From Picocystis sp. L7 (lineage: Eukaryota; Chlorophyta; Picocystophyceae; Picocystales; Picocystaceae): a DNA stretch of 64,000 bases. Below are positions 10,238-20,297 of this stretch, piece by piece. Below the pieces are notes generated by a model. It was given only the letters and a program-made list of their open reading frames with translations, did not search any database and was not told the origin of the DNA. Each line of letters starts with the position of its first letter. The stretch's first letter is position 1. The DNA lies in the NCBI GenBank assembly GCA_020975725.1, contig QXJR01000022.1, positions 248,001 to 312,000 on the forward strand, in the 5' to 3' direction. Position numbers and translations under genes: made by a program.

Positions 10238-11072
10238 ATGAAGTGTGCAGCCCTCAAAACCAGCCCGAAGTGTACTCGGCCGTTGCCGAACCGTTCACGC
10301 ACCAACCTGTTGGCTCCACGCCCCAAGATGTCCGTATCCACCTCCGCAGCGGTACGTCCGAATTCCAAGGAACGAAACGACGTCGAAGTGTGAAAGTGGG
10401 CCACTACGATGCATCCGCCCTTCCCGACCTGCAGCTCTTCTTGGTGCATGCGTACTGCGAGGATGAACGACTGTCGACGACTTGCGGGAGCGTATTAGCG
10501 ACATGCTGACGAGAAAGATATCCTTCGTCGCTCTCATGGTTGTGTGCCTTCGGAATGTCGTGTTGCTATTTACATACCCCCGCCGGCGAAAGGCCGACTA
10601 CTTCTCGCTCTTCCCCAATGGCGAATGGCCTGCAACGCTCTCCCTAAGCTTGTACGACGAACTCCAAGAATATTACACTTCAGACCTCTTCAAGAAGGAT
10701 GCCCAACCTGGAACTGCCCTGTGGGATGTCATGTCACATGCATCGTATCTTGCAGAACCAGCAGATACCTTGAGGTCTTTGGAAAAGAAGTTTGAGCATG
10801 TTTCAGGATTGCCTGTGATCGAGAACGAGACCTGCGTTGGTGTGATCGCCAAGAGCGATGCCATCCAAGCCAACTGGAAAGGTGATGTCAGGGCGTCCAT
10901 GAGTGCCCCTCCTATAACTTGCGCTCCCAATGCGCTCGTGGTCGATGCGGCTGCGCTCATGCTCAAGTACAAAATTGGCCGCATCCCTGTGGTCAATTCG
11001 AAGAAGAAGGTTGTGGGTATAGTAAGCAGGACAGACATTTTTACAGCTCTTTCATCGTTCGACGGCATCTAG
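10238..11072 (+). CDS. CBS-domain protein, probably chloroplast
   Basis: Two tandem CBS motifs bind adenosyl ligands; plant plastid CBS-pair proteins regulate redox and thioredoxin systems. The body (about 10570-11072) contains LWDVMSHASYLAEPADTLRS, LPVIENETCVGVIAKSDAI, then MSAPPITCAPNALVVDAAAL and GRIPVVNSKKKVVGIVSRTD, each ending in the expected CBS strand-helix. Exon 1 is probably 10238-10351: MKCAALKTSPKC...MSVSTSAA reads as a plastid transit peptide and is followed by a GTACGT donor. The acceptor is not settled. Candidates are the AG before 10490 or the one before the segment ADYFSLFPNG near 10590, so the residues between are uncertain. Confidence 0.75.
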
Positions 11073-11138
11073 ACTAGGCAGGTTTGTACATGCTTGTAAT
11101 TGAGCCCTTTCTCGCTTCTCGTTTCTTCAAGCAGCAGG

Positions 11139-12046
11139 CTACACGCTGACGGTAGGATCGAGATTCTTAGAAGAAGACACTCGATACACGGCTCCGCAGA
11201 GAATCCCTTTGGAATTGATTCGTGGGATAGTCTTCACACCGTATTCTGGGCGTTCAAAGGATAGGAGATGACCGGACGGCTGACCGGAAAGCATGGACCA
11301 TCCTTTACTTCCTGGACAGGTTGCCAGGAGGCTCCCTTGGCTTGAAAAGAGGACACCGTTTGGGAAGCTTGTTGCAGTCGGATCGCAACGATCCAGGAGA
11401 TTCCTTTCAGTCCCAAACAGAAGACCACCCTCAGGGGTGCAACCCCAGAAGAGGGTTTGGGTGTCCTTTCCGTCCTTGGATGCGAGGACGTGTCCGCACC
11501 CTTTTCTGTCAAAGAGAACGAAGGCAAAGCTTCCTTCGAGTTTTTTCAATGGCTCCAGCAACCTACTATCATCGTATATGACATCCTGGCCCATGACTTC
11601 GAGGTAGAGTTCAAGTAGTTTTTCTGCGTCGTTCGTGTCCTTGAGCAGTTCGGCCTCGACATCCTCGGGCCACTTTCCGACGCTTCCGGACAGAACCACG
11701 GTGACCTCGTCCTCCCGGCTCTTGGCCACGTGCTGTCCATTTCGCGAGAGCGATGGTCAGCCTCCCGTCTCGTGTTTCAGTGCCTCGTGTTGTTCCTTCG
11801 CTCTGTTCGAAGCGACCAAGTACGCACCGTGTAGTCGTTTTCTTCGTAGGCGATGTAATTTCGACCTCCCAGGAGCAGGACGCTCCATTCTTCTCCCACC
11901 TGGGCAAACGGTTCGAGCGATTCGTCTTCTCTCGTCCTCCTCTCGAAAGACCTGCGGTTCCTTGGTTCCTTTGCTGGGGTTTTCGCGAGGGACATCCCCC
12001 TCGGTGCCACGGCCGTCTCGGCGTCGAAGAGTGCGAGCAACGGCAT
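11139..12046 (-). CDS. TSJT1/aluminium-induced-type protein (class II GATase fold)
   Basis: Two exons: 11828-12046 and 11139-11732, joined in phase 0 across a 95-bp intron (GTGCGT...CAG). The 270-residue product starts MPLLALFDAETAVAPRGMSL, matching the N-terminus of plant stem-specific TSJT1 / auxin- and aluminium-induced proteins. These have a glutamine-amidotransferase-like (asparagine synthetase N-terminal) fold, but the family usually lacks the N-terminal nucleophilic Cys, as here. GSFAFVLFDRKG, LASKDGKDTQTLFWGCTPEG and FPNGVLFSSQGSL are the conserved blocks. In plants these genes respond to sugar, auxin or stress. The family is typical of land plants and their algal relatives. Confidence 0.85.
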
Positions 12047-12600
12047 GGCGATGGCGTTCTTCGACGTGTCGGAACTTCTTCCGACACGTAGGGCCTCGAG
12101 ACCCCTCAGAAACACCTGCCCCCCTTTCGGGGACGGACCTGCGCGTCTCAGATCTTCCCGATTCTCCGAGGGGTGGCAAGGGGAAGGGAAGGGATGAGAC
12201 GTCGCGATAGGGGCTCGATGGGGCGAAAGGGGGGCATGGGTTGGCGGGTCGTTGGATACGGACGAGGGTGCGAGACTCGGGGACCCACACGTCCAAGAAG
12301 GGAGGGTCACCCAGGGAGATGCTCGAGGAAAAAGTCTTTGGAAGGAGAGGAGTAAACAAGCCAAGATGCAAGATATTTGCAGAACACCAAACGAGATGCA
12401 AGAAAAAAAAAGACAACTGCCACACAAAAAAGGTTGGAGTCTAAAAGGAACACGAGTGGTCCATTGCTGATGGTGTCATGGATCTCCTGCAGAGAGGCTT
12501 GGACAACCAACTCCACTGAAAAGGGATAATGCAGGGGCTGCAAGTAGATTGCTATTCCCATTTATTCCTGTGCGCAAGCCAAAGATATTGTACACAACCA
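12047..12600. other. Intergenic region between the TSJT1-like and AP2 genes
   Basis: About 550 bp; both neighbours are on the minus strand, so this is the AP2 3' end plus the TSJT1-like promoter. No gene is seen. Confidence 0.5.
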
Positions 12601-13617
12601 TCACAGAGGGCTCCTCGAGTACTTGTTCCAAATGCCAGCCAAACCAGGGCTGATTCCTAAGTCGCAATCATCGATTCTCATAGAGTCCAAGCTAGAAGGA
12701 ATATCGTGCACCAGATCTGGAGGAAGCGGAGTTAAACCCGCCGTATTCGATATAGGAGACATTGACATGAGCAATGATGGGTTCGTCAAGCTCGCTGGTA
12801 TAGATGCTGAAAAGTACTTGTCAATGAACCCGAGAGACCCTGCCATCTCCACGCTAGTCCCCGACGGAAAATGTGCATCCCCCTCTGCAGTCGGCCGCCT
12901 CAGAACTGGACCTTTCGGACTGTTATTGCCAAAAATCAAGGTACCGGGTGATGCAGACATTCCAACTGCAGCTGCTGCAAATGTTGGAGCAGTGCTTTTC
13001 GGTTGCTGTGTAGGAATCTTCATCGAACCAGAAGTTGCAGGGTTGAGATTGCTGGGTGGCTTGCTTCCCATCCTTGAAGGCCCAGAGGATTGCTTGCTAT
13101 TTGCGGGGATATTGATACCTGGCGATGCATTGCTTCCTGGAGCAAAAATGGGCGTGGACTTGTCCAAACTACCTGCGTGCGGTGTGTTTTTACCTGGGGG
13201 TACGGGGGCACTCTTTACTGCAGCAAGGCCGGCCGCAGCTGCGGCGTCTCCAGGTGGAGGGGGCGGGAAGTTAGTCCTTGCAGCAGAGCCTCGGATGTGC
13301 CTTGCGGCTGCATCGTAAGCCCTTGCTGCCTCCTCAGCCGTGTCAAAGGTCCCAAGCCACAACCTGGCACCACGCATGGGGTCCCGGATCTCTGCCGCCC
13401 ACTTTCCCCATGGCCGTTGACGTACCCCTCGATACGTATTGTTGTTCTTCTTCACTTTCGTTCCTCCTGCGGCTGAGTTGGCCTCCGCCTGCTGCTTGCT
13501 AGCGTTGGTTGCATTCAGAGCTGGGGCAGCAGCTTTCACCTTGGCTGCTGTGTGATCCTCTTCCTCCTCCTCAGATTCAACCTTTGGAAACGGCAAATCG
13601 TCCATGTCCATGTCCAT
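12601..13617 (-). CDS. AP2/ERF-domain transcription factor
   Basis: Plant-type transcription factor with a single AP2/ERF DNA-binding domain at about residues 62-118 of 338. [19 protein letters not shown] carries the three-strand DNA contacts with the WAAEIRD element, followed by [20 protein letters not shown]. It is preceded by an acidic stretch ([10 protein letters not shown]) and a basic KVKKNNN. The remaining 220 residues are low-complexity Pro/Ser/Ala/Gly, ending in an acidic, hydrophobic tail ([19 protein letters not shown]) that may be an activation domain. The chosen start is ATG 13617, the first of three closely spaced Met codons (MDMDMDD). No intron is seen. The frame upstream has no plausible start. 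Single-AP2 ERF factors are a Viridiplantae hallmark. Confidence 0.92.
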   Translation of the reverse strand: MDMDMDDLPFPKVESEEEEEDHTAAKVKAAAPALNATNASKQQAEANSAAGGTKVKKNNNTYRGVRQRPWGKWAAEIRDPMRGARLWLGTFDTAEEAARAYDAAARHIRGSAARTNFPPPPPGDAAAAAGLAAVKSAPVPPGKNTPHAGSLDKSTPIFAPGSNASPGINIPANSKQSSGPSRMGSKPPSNLNPATSGSMKIPTQQPKSTAPTFAAAAVGMSASPGTLIFGNNSPKGPVLRRPTAEGDAHFPSGTSVEMAGSLGFIDKYFSASIPASLTNPSLLMSMSPISNTAGLTPLPPDLVHDIPSSLDSMRIDDCDLGISPGLAGIWNKYSRSPL

Positions 13618-15662
13618 TTCTACAGATAGACCTCTCGTACAAGTAGTTCCACGAGTGAGAATCTTTCGCAAGCACAGACAATCTAGCAAAACTCGTCCTT
13701 GGCAACACAACAGGCGAGACGTGTACAACCAGGGGTTGTTCCTTTTGGAAACTGCGTGCGATCGCTACAGACAGTTTGCCTATCGTGCATGAGCAGGTAA
13801 GACCAGGATCCACAGAAAGGGTCGTAAGGATAAGAACTACTACTTGTTAGCAAAAATGGTGCGCGCCTCTCTCCAATGCCCAGACGCACGAGCATTCGTT
13901 CCCACCATCCACCGCCAAGTTCCGCGTTTCGCTCCGTGATTGGTGACGAGCCGACGCAATTCCACCGGTTCGAACCGACGCCTTCGAGCGTCCACCTCGA
14001 GACACTTATGTGCGCGTTTTCATGCTGCAACCGTCCACGTGCGTCTTGCACGAGGGGTGCAGGATCAGGGGAGAAGCACGAAAACGTGACGAGTTTTCTA
14101 CGGTTGGCACCATCACAGTGCGACGTGAGGTTGGCGAACAGCTGGTCCGAATTGCGACTCCACACTTCGCAACCAGGACTCCTTCGCGTTTCCACGACGC
14201 CATGCACCCTTGGCCACCCTTCTCGTCGTGTTGTTACACGTGCACAACCACGTGCCTCCTCGTCCCCCTCCCTCCCCTCCTGCTGGGGTCGTGCTTCGGT
14301 CCGTCCCGTCTTCCCCTCGCCGTCCCGCGCTTCCAGCAGCCACACGTTCGCACCTCGGTTCTTCCACCCTTCGAAGCACGGCTTTCGGACCCTTTCCGAG
14401 CCCACGTGCCGTCGCTATGCGCGCGGAAGTGGACGCGAATGGCGAGCTCAGCACGCGCGCTCTTTTCTTGCCGAAAGAGCTCGTCTGTGGACAGTCCAGC
14501 TGCGAACCCCGTCCTCGTCGACACAGGTCCACCCCCGGACGTTGGGACGGGAGGATGGAAGGAGGGACGGGCGGAGGCGAGCGTGGACCGAGGCGTGGGA
14601 AGCCCCGTGCCCCGGACGAGGTGGAAGGGGAGCTGCGGGGATCGGAAGGTGGGTCTCGTGGGAGAAGGCGAAACGGGCGGAATTGGCGGCGTGCGAAACG
14701 AGCACCGCGGAGGACGGTGGGGGGGAGATCGGGAGATACTCGGTCCGTTCCCCGCAGAGGACGGGGCGCCCCAGAAATCCCCTCCCCTGGATCCCAGGAC
14801 GCGGTCTTTCTACCCGTCCGATCCGTCCCCGAAAGAACGGGGGAACGGGTGGGACGTATCGGGACCGATCCCGTCGCTCCGGGCCGGACGGGGGGCTCGT
14901 CCTCGTCGGCACGAGTCCCACCTTCCAACCGTTCCGCGGTGGAGAGGCCCACGAGAGGGGAGGGGTCTTCCCCGCACGAACCGGGGAAGAGGGCCAGACC
15001 CGCCCACGAGGGAGGTCCACATTCAGGGACCGTGAAAAGGGGCTGTCTTTGCGGTCATTCGACGGTCCTTCGATGTCCGACGTGGTGTCGTGCACGCCAA
15101 CCGCGAAGGAAGCGCGTGCGACGTGGCTCTCCTTTCCCGCGTGCATCCGTCCGTCCGTCGACGTGAGCCTCGCATCGGAGGGAAGGAGACGAAGCGGATC
15201 GAAACGGGATGGATGCAGCACGCGTCCATGGACGCAACGGACCCAGGCCGACGACGAATCGACCCGATGGACCCACCTGCACCGTCTGCACGTCCAACCG
15301 CGCGGTGCTCGGGAGCTTGGACGGCGTGCTTGCTGCAGCTTTCCCGACCACATGCGCGTGCCGTTCCCAGGGACCGATTTCTTCACACACGTTCCTCGCA
15401 AAGAAGAACCATCCGAAAGGCGACGTTCCCGCGTGAACTGCCACACCCGTCCGAACATGCTGTCGAAGGAAGTCCTCCAAACGAAGGTCCAAGCAGGGCA
15501 CGAGAACCGGGAAACGTTGTCCTGTGCATCTCCTGCATCCGATACATCCGGCACGACATTGCACGAGGATGTTGATCGATTGTCCTGTCAAACTGGTGCG
15601 GGAGTTCTCCTCCCTCTTCAACCATCACTTCGACGTGCGAGTCGCCGTGGAGGCACCTTCGC
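13618..15662. other. G+C-rich stop-poor region without a recognised gene
   Basis: About 2 kb with long overlapping open frames in almost every register, as high-CpG sequence gives by chance. None of the translations matches a family, and several are low-complexity Arg/Gly/Pro. The left part is presumably the promoter and leader of the AP2 gene. CGCAGAGGAC occurs at 14753-14762. Two short stretches could be exons: MASSARALFSCRKSSSVDSP at 14439 (transit-peptide-like) and MLIDCPVKLVREFSSLFNHH at 15569. I cannot support a gene model from them. Confidence 0.4.
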
Positions 15663-15992
15663 ATGGACCGTGCGCGCGTGCCGTACGTTTTCGCGTCGCT
15701 GAGCGCTTTGATTGTGGCAGTTCTCGTCGCTTTCGGAGGGGTGGAATGGTTTTCCAATCTGCTGGGAAAGCAGGATCCCACGGAATATTGGCTGGGACTG
15801 CAGGACGCACTGAACGGCGTCCCACGAGACGAAGGAGTGCTGCTTCGTTCGATCCATCTCTTTCGAAAACTTCCGGCCTCCCAGAGGATGGAGATCCTGT
15901 CCAGACTGAGCTGCCTGGACGGTGAAAGCGAGCTTTGTCGCGTGATGCGTGTCGCCCACTTCGGACAAGCGAATCTTGGTGCCCAGACGTGA
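15663..15992 (+). CDS. Small single-pass membrane protein, unknown
   Basis: A 109-residue reading frame starting at ATG 15663. Residues 8-33 (YVFASLSALIVAVLVAFGGV) form one membrane segment or signal anchor, followed by a soluble helical domain (EYWLGLQDALNGVP, LLRSIHLFRKLPASQRMEIL, LSCLDGESELCRVMRV) with paired Cys residues. Composition and codon pattern look coding, but no family was recognised. A GTACGT sits inside the frame near 15692, so an intron or an upstream exon is possible and the start is uncertain. Confidence 0.5.
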   Translation: MDRARVPYVFASLSALIVAVLVAFGGVEWFSNLLGKQDPTEYWLGLQDALNGVPRDEGVLLRSIHLFRKLPASQRMEILSRLSCLDGESELCRVMRVAHFGQANLGAQT

Positions 15993-16364
15993 TCGTCCAG
16001 AGCAAGACCTGCAAGAGGAACGGACTCGGACCGACATCAGCACAGCACAGCACCGTGCTTGCGGTGGGCCATGTCCACCCAGTCTCGGAAGCTGTTACGA
16101 TGGCGGGTGATCCCGCGCGTAGCTGCTGGTCTAAGATGCGGACGAAGCAGTATGGGGAAGGAGATACTTTACAATCGCATGTTAGTTCCGGTAGCTCCCG
16201 TGAAAGGCGCAGTTATTTCACCGTGGTTGCATCCCTTGAAAATAAGACCCATCGATTGTTCCGTGAGGAGGTGACGCGGACACTTGCTTTTTCATCATCG
16301 CCTGGTGACGTGAGGTCGACTTGTTCTTCCCAACCGTCTATCCGTCTCGCGCCTGCTTCGCCGT

Positions 16365-16670
16365 TTAGAAAGGCTCGCATCGCAGCATGACTTCGGAGGC
16401 TCTACGATAGCATTCTTTCTTTCCTTCCTCGTCCCCTTCTTCGAGTCCTTCCAGGCAGCTCATGAGCGCGGCGTCGGCCGCTTCTTCGCACATCCCGCTT
16501 TCCACGAGCTGTTCCACGACGGGAGAGTGCGCCTGCTTCTTCGCCGGTTTCGGCTGCGTCTGCGCCTTGGGCTTGATCTGCGTGTCTTTGACCCGTCCGT
16601 CGTGCGGCATCCCAGGTCCTTGGTGGCACACCGTCCTCAAGGTCGTGCGTCTGGCCATCGTCTGCGGCAT
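16365..16670 (-). CDS. Small twin-CX10C protein, probably mitochondrial IMS
   Basis: Short protein of about 101 residues from ATG 16670 (or 97 from 16658). The C-terminal half carries two Cys pairs with ten residues between: CEEAADAALMSC and CYRRASEVMLRC, separated by an acidic, Gly-rich turn. This coiled-coil-helix layout is typical of small oxidised proteins imported into the mitochondrial intermembrane space by MIA40/ERV1, though most members use CX9C. The N-terminal half is basic, with Lys/Pro/Gln repeats (KPKAQTQPKPAKK). The specific member is not identified. It lies 186 bp downstream of DPH7 on the same strand. Confidence 0.5.
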   Translation of the reverse strand: MPQTMARRTTLRTVCHQGPGMPHDGRVKDTQIKPKAQTQPKPAKKQAHSPVVEQLVESGMCEEAADAALMSCLEGLEEGDEEGKKECYRRASEVMLRCEPF

Positions 16671-16855
16671 CTTCCGACACGTGCTTGAGGTGTCGGTCGC
16701 GATAACTGCTCCACCGAACCGTAGAGAGGGAGGCCCCATCCCCCCAGCCAGGGTGGGGGGGTGACGTGGCAGGGTCCTCCCACCGAAGCAGGGCAGGAAG
16801 TGAGGGAAGAGGAGGACCTGCAAAAAGCTTTGTGGAAGGCCAGATGTGGATGGGA

Positions 16856-18009
16856 TCAAAGGGCGATGGAACGGAGCTGGAAGATGCGGTCGTAGAAAGA
16901 ACAAGTGCCCGCCAGGGAAAGACCGTCCATAGCTCCTGAACTGCAGCTACGCCCGACATCGCCCCGGTACCAATCCGCACCGTATCCCAAGGTTCCGGGC
17001 CACTTTGCTTTGATGGAGCAGGAATCCTCCGCGTCAGCCTCGATGATCACAAACCCACCATGCATGGCCGCAGTGAGAAGCAAGGCTGGGTCTTTAGGAT
17101 GCCATTTCACCCTCCACACGCCTCCTCCAACGTCCACGTCCTGGGTAAGCGTCGGAATGCTGAGATTGCGCATGTCCCATAATCTGACCTTCTCATCGTA
17201 GCTTCCAGTGGCAAGGACGTGCTCTCTGTGAGGACTGCTCTGCATGCAACACACGCCCATGGTATGCGTCTTTCGATTCAAGGCACAAGGGACATCCGTA
17301 CCCGCTCTCAGGTCCCAAACTTTCAGCACGCAATCGTCAGCCCCCGAAAAAAGCACGTCTTTATTCCACGCATCGAAAGCACACATCCATATTTCAGCGT
17401 CGTGCGCGGCCCAAGTTGCTTCCTGGCGCAGATCCGTGGTGGTGAGCTTCAAGCACGACAGCGTTCCTTCTGACGTGCTACAAGCCAGACCGTCGCTGGG
17501 TTCCATGCTCGAACTTTCCCAATCGACAGACAGACACATTCCATGGTTTTCGCAGATGTTGTCCGCACGGGCAACACTTGTCAGGTCACTGTCGGAATAC
17601 TGAAAGACCTCGATGGCTCCATCAGCCCCAGCCCAAGCAATGAGTGGAACAGAGCAAGAGCGACGGGCTTCTCTCCACCGAACGTCGAAAATCCCTGCTC
17701 CTTCAACCTGCTACGAACATCCTCCGGTCAGGACTGATGGTCGTTGACTCATCTCCTCGGAAATCGAGTATGGATCTGACTCACCGAACCGGCTTCTTTC
17801 AGCAGGATTCGACCCTCGTCGTCGAAGAGGAGTTCGAAGAGGTGGAGCTCCCCCACCCTCTTCTGCTCTTCTTCCTTGAGTTCATAGGTTCCCACTGCAA
17901 CCAGATCTTCGTATCCGGAGCAATTGCAGAATTCCACACAATCAGCGTTCATTCCCATCACCCTCTGGTCGTGGAGGTGGGCTTTGTTCTCCTCGGGTCC
18001 TTCCTCCAT
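16856..18009 (-). CDS. DPH7: Diphthine methyltransferase DPH7 (WDR85)
   Basis: WD40-repeat enzyme that demethylates methylated diphthine on eEF2 during diphthamide synthesis. Two exons: 17785-18009 and 16856-17707, with a 77-bp intron (GTGAGT...CAG) joined in phase 0. Diagnostic blocks: ADCVEFCNCSGYEDLVAVGT at the N-terminus, FDVRWREA, WMCAFDAWNKDVLFSGADDC, THTMGVCCMQSSPHREHVLA, TGSYDEKVRLWDMRN, VGGGVWRVKWHP. About 358 residues. The start ATG 18009 follows a short in-frame stop; a coding-like segment immediately upstream is listed separately. The gene is divergent from KLHDC4. Confidence 0.88.
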
Positions 18010-18033
18010 TTTCACATGTGTGGCGGTATAAGT

Positions 18034-18159
18034 TTAGAGTTGGGATTCCTCCTTGTTTCCTCCGGAATCCATCCACGTGTCTTCGTCCTCCTCCAGTCGC
18101 GCCTGCTCTGCAAGCGAAGATGGTGTGAAGGCATCCGTCGGCAGGCCACCGAATACGAC
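18034..18159 (-). other. Coding-like acidic segment in the DPH7 leader
   Basis: Immediately 5' of DPH7 and in the same frame, 41 codons read VVFGGLPTDAFTPSSL..., then an acidic run around EEDEDTWMDSGG, ending at a TAA 24 bp before the DPH7 ATG. A possible acceptor (ACAG) precedes it. It could be the last exon of a small gene, or leader sequence containing the 12-codon upstream ORF MDSGGNKEESQL. It has no homologue that I recognise. Confidence 0.25.
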
Positions 18160-18167
18160 CTGTCCTT

Positions 18168-18177
18168 GCGAATATTC
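18168..18177. promoter_or_regulatory. GCGAATATTC element, DPH7/KLHDC4 divergent promoter
   Basis: Nine of the ten positions of the palindrome CGAATATTCG that recurs in other divergent promoters here. The 543-bp interval between the DPH7 and KLHDC4 starts also contains AAACCCT near 18413. Confidence 0.45.
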
Positions 18178-18552
18178 TCTAGGGGCTGGGAAGGGCCCAC
18201 CGGTCTCCCGTAGAAGAGGAAGGAGGGACGTTGGCCAGGGACGAACGCGCCCGTGCGTTTTTCGAAGCCTCTCGAAGGCGCGGGTGGCGTTTCGAGCCTC
18301 GAAACGCGTCCTTGGTCCCTCCTGAACGCGTCCGAGGTGGTTTCCTGCGACTTGGCCGGGCGCGATTCCGCGCCTGTCCGACCTTCCGCCTCCGTGCTCC
18401 CTGCACGGTTCGTAAACCCTGAACCCTACGAGGACCGTGAAGAAAGGGGTCCTAACTCCGGTCCATCCCGGTCTCCGAGTTTACGTCCAATGTTAAGCGA
18501 AGGGGGTGTAGGCTGGAAGCGGAACACCGTCGGATTGCGAAGCGCACACGCG

Positions 18553-20076
18553 ATGGGAAAAGGACGCGACAAGCGAAAAAAGGCCAAAGGGAGCGTGCCT
18601 GGAGGTGGTACCGCTAAAACCGAACGAAAGACGCAGAAAAACGAGGAAAAAGCGCACCGAAGGGCGCAGAAAGGAGCCGAAGAGGACGATATCGATGCCA
18701 TCCTCGCCAACATTCAGCTGCAGGAGAAAAGCAAGCTCGCCGTGCACGTGGACGAAGGAGTTCCGCCTCCTTCCAAGCGAGTGAACTGCTCATTGACGCC
18801 CGTGGAAGATGGCAAAAAGTCCGAGCTCGTCGTGTTCGGAGGAGAACACTTCGATGGGAAGAAGCTCCAGGTGCTAGGCGACTTGTACAAATACCAACCC
18901 GAAAAGGATCGATGGAGTCTGATCTCGAGCCCAAACTCTCCTCCTCCCAGGAGTGCCCACCAAGCCGCCGTGTGCAAAGAATGCCTGTACGTATTTGGTG
19001 GAGAATTCACCTCACCCAACCAAGAGAAGTTCCATCACTTCAAGGACTTGTGGAGGCTCAACCTGCAGGACTGCTCGTGGGAACAACTGCCATCCAAAGG
19101 CGGGCCTTCTGCAAGATCGGGACATCGCATGGTTTGTTTCAAGAAGAACTTGGTGCTGTTTGGGGGGTTCTACGATACTGGCGGGGACATCAAGTATTAC
19201 AACGACCTGTGGATGTTCAACACAGAGGACTTGAAATGGACGAGTGTAGGCAAGGCAAGTGCAGGGCCATCTCCTCGATCCGGATGTCAGCTCGTAGTGA
19301 AGGACGAAACAGTCTACCTGTACGGCGGATATTTCAAGTCGAAGGATGAAGGCGAATCTGAGCTGCCAGTAGAGAAAGGCACGGTACTCCATGACATGTG
19401 GGCACTGAACATGAAGGACTACTCCTGGAGAAAAGTAAAGAAGGCAGGCTTTGCACCCGGGCCGAGAGCAGGGTTCAGTATGGCAGGCCACCTGAAAAAA
19501 GCAGTTCTGTTTGGGGGCGTTTCAGATCACGAAGCACGGGGTGGGGAAGTTTTGATATCGGAGTTTTACAACGAGGCATACACATTCACGTATGACAACG
19601 AAAGGTGGTATCCGCTAAGCCTGCGAATAAAGGGTGAGAAAAAGAAGGAAGGCGATGCAAAAGTTCCGGCGGATTCCGAGATCAGGGAAGATGCATCGCG
19701 AGAGGCCTTGAACCGTGCTGCCACGCGCATTCAAGCCGTCTTCCGCGGGCACCTGGTGAGGAAGGCCTACAAGTTGTACAAGATCGGTGGGGTCGTGAGC
19801 GAATTGCTGTATTCGCCGGCAGAGGAAGGCATCGTGCCACCCAGAGACGTTCCAAAACCTCGAGGTCGGATCAACGCAGCGATGTGCGTCCTGGGCAACG
19901 ACTTGTACCTCTTCGGGGGGATGGTCGAATTGGGTGACAAGGAGGTCACCTTTGACGACTTCTGGAAGCTGAACCTGAAGAACCTGGACGGTTGGAAGTG
20001 TCTCATGGCAGGCACGGTCCTTGACTCTGACTTGCAGCCTGATTTGAGCAGCGAGGATGAGGAGGAGAACAAGTAA
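18553..20076 (+). CDS. KLHDC4: Kelch-domain protein KLHDC4 with an inserted IQ motif
   Basis: Kelch beta-propeller protein of 507 residues. The start ATG 18553 gives MGKGRDKRKKAKG, the basic N-terminus of the family. Conserved blocks include LILFGGEYFNG-like ELVVFGGEHFDG, VCKECLYVFGGEFTSPNQEK, GGPSARSGHRMVCFKKNLVL, LFGGFYDTGGDIKYYNDLWM and GPRAGFSMAGHLKKAVLFGG. Between propeller blades, at about residues 385-412, sits RAATRIQAVFRGHLVRKAYK, a good IQ calmodulin-binding motif (IQxxFRGxxxR), which I do not associate with animal or fungal KLHDC4. The protein ends in an acidic tail (SSEDEEENK). The function of the family is poorly defined; a ribosome- or nucleolus-linked role is possible. No introns are seen. 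Confidence 0.9.
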   Translation: MGKGRDKRKKAKGSVPGGGTAKTERKTQKNEEKAHRRAQKGAEEDDIDAILANIQLQEKSKLAVHVDEGVPPPSKRVNCSLTPVEDGKKSELVVFGGEHFDGKKLQVLGDLYKYQPEKDRWSLISSPNSPPPRSAHQAAVCKECLYVFGGEFTSPNQEKFHHFKDLWRLNLQDCSWEQLPSKGGPSARSGHRMVCFKKNLVLFGGFYDTGGDIKYYNDLWMFNTEDLKWTSVGKASAGPSPRSGCQLVVKDETVYLYGGYFKSKDEGESELPVEKGTVLHDMWALNMKDYSWRKVKKAGFAPGPRAGFSMAGHLKKAVLFGGVSDHEARGGEVLISEFYNEAYTFTYDNERWYPLSLRIKGEKKKEGDAKVPADSEIREDASREALNRAATRIQAVFRGHLVRKAYKLYKIGGVVSELLYSPAEEGIVPPRDVPKPRGRINAAMCVLGNDLYLFGGMVELGDKEVTFDDFWKLNLKNLDGWKCLMAGTVLDSDLQPDLSSEDEEENK

Positions 20077-20297
20077 GTTACCAGCGGATTGGGTGGGTTC
20101 CCAGTGCCATCCTGGTTCATGTCTCCCTGCCTCTTTCTACCTTGTCCCAACACAGACCCGGGATGATTCCGGTTCCGAACCCGAATCCTTTCCCGATCGA
20201 ACCCGAATCATCTCCTTTCAACCATCCCTTTCGCGTGTCGATTGGCATCGCCTCGGTGCTCCATTCCATTTCGATTCCATCCGCGTCGCGCTTCGCC
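20077..20297. other. Short KLHDC4-PhyH spacer
   Basis: The 221-bp tandem spacer holds the KLHDC4 3' end and the promoter of the dioxygenase gene. Repeated CCGAACCCGAAT-type words occur around 20165-20215. Confidence 0.4.

Noticed and set aside
13876-15702. A 608-codon plus-strand open frame and several overlapping long frames
   Set aside because: Arg/Ser/Gly-rich low-complexity translations in all registers of a G+C-rich block; no domain and no consistent splice signals.
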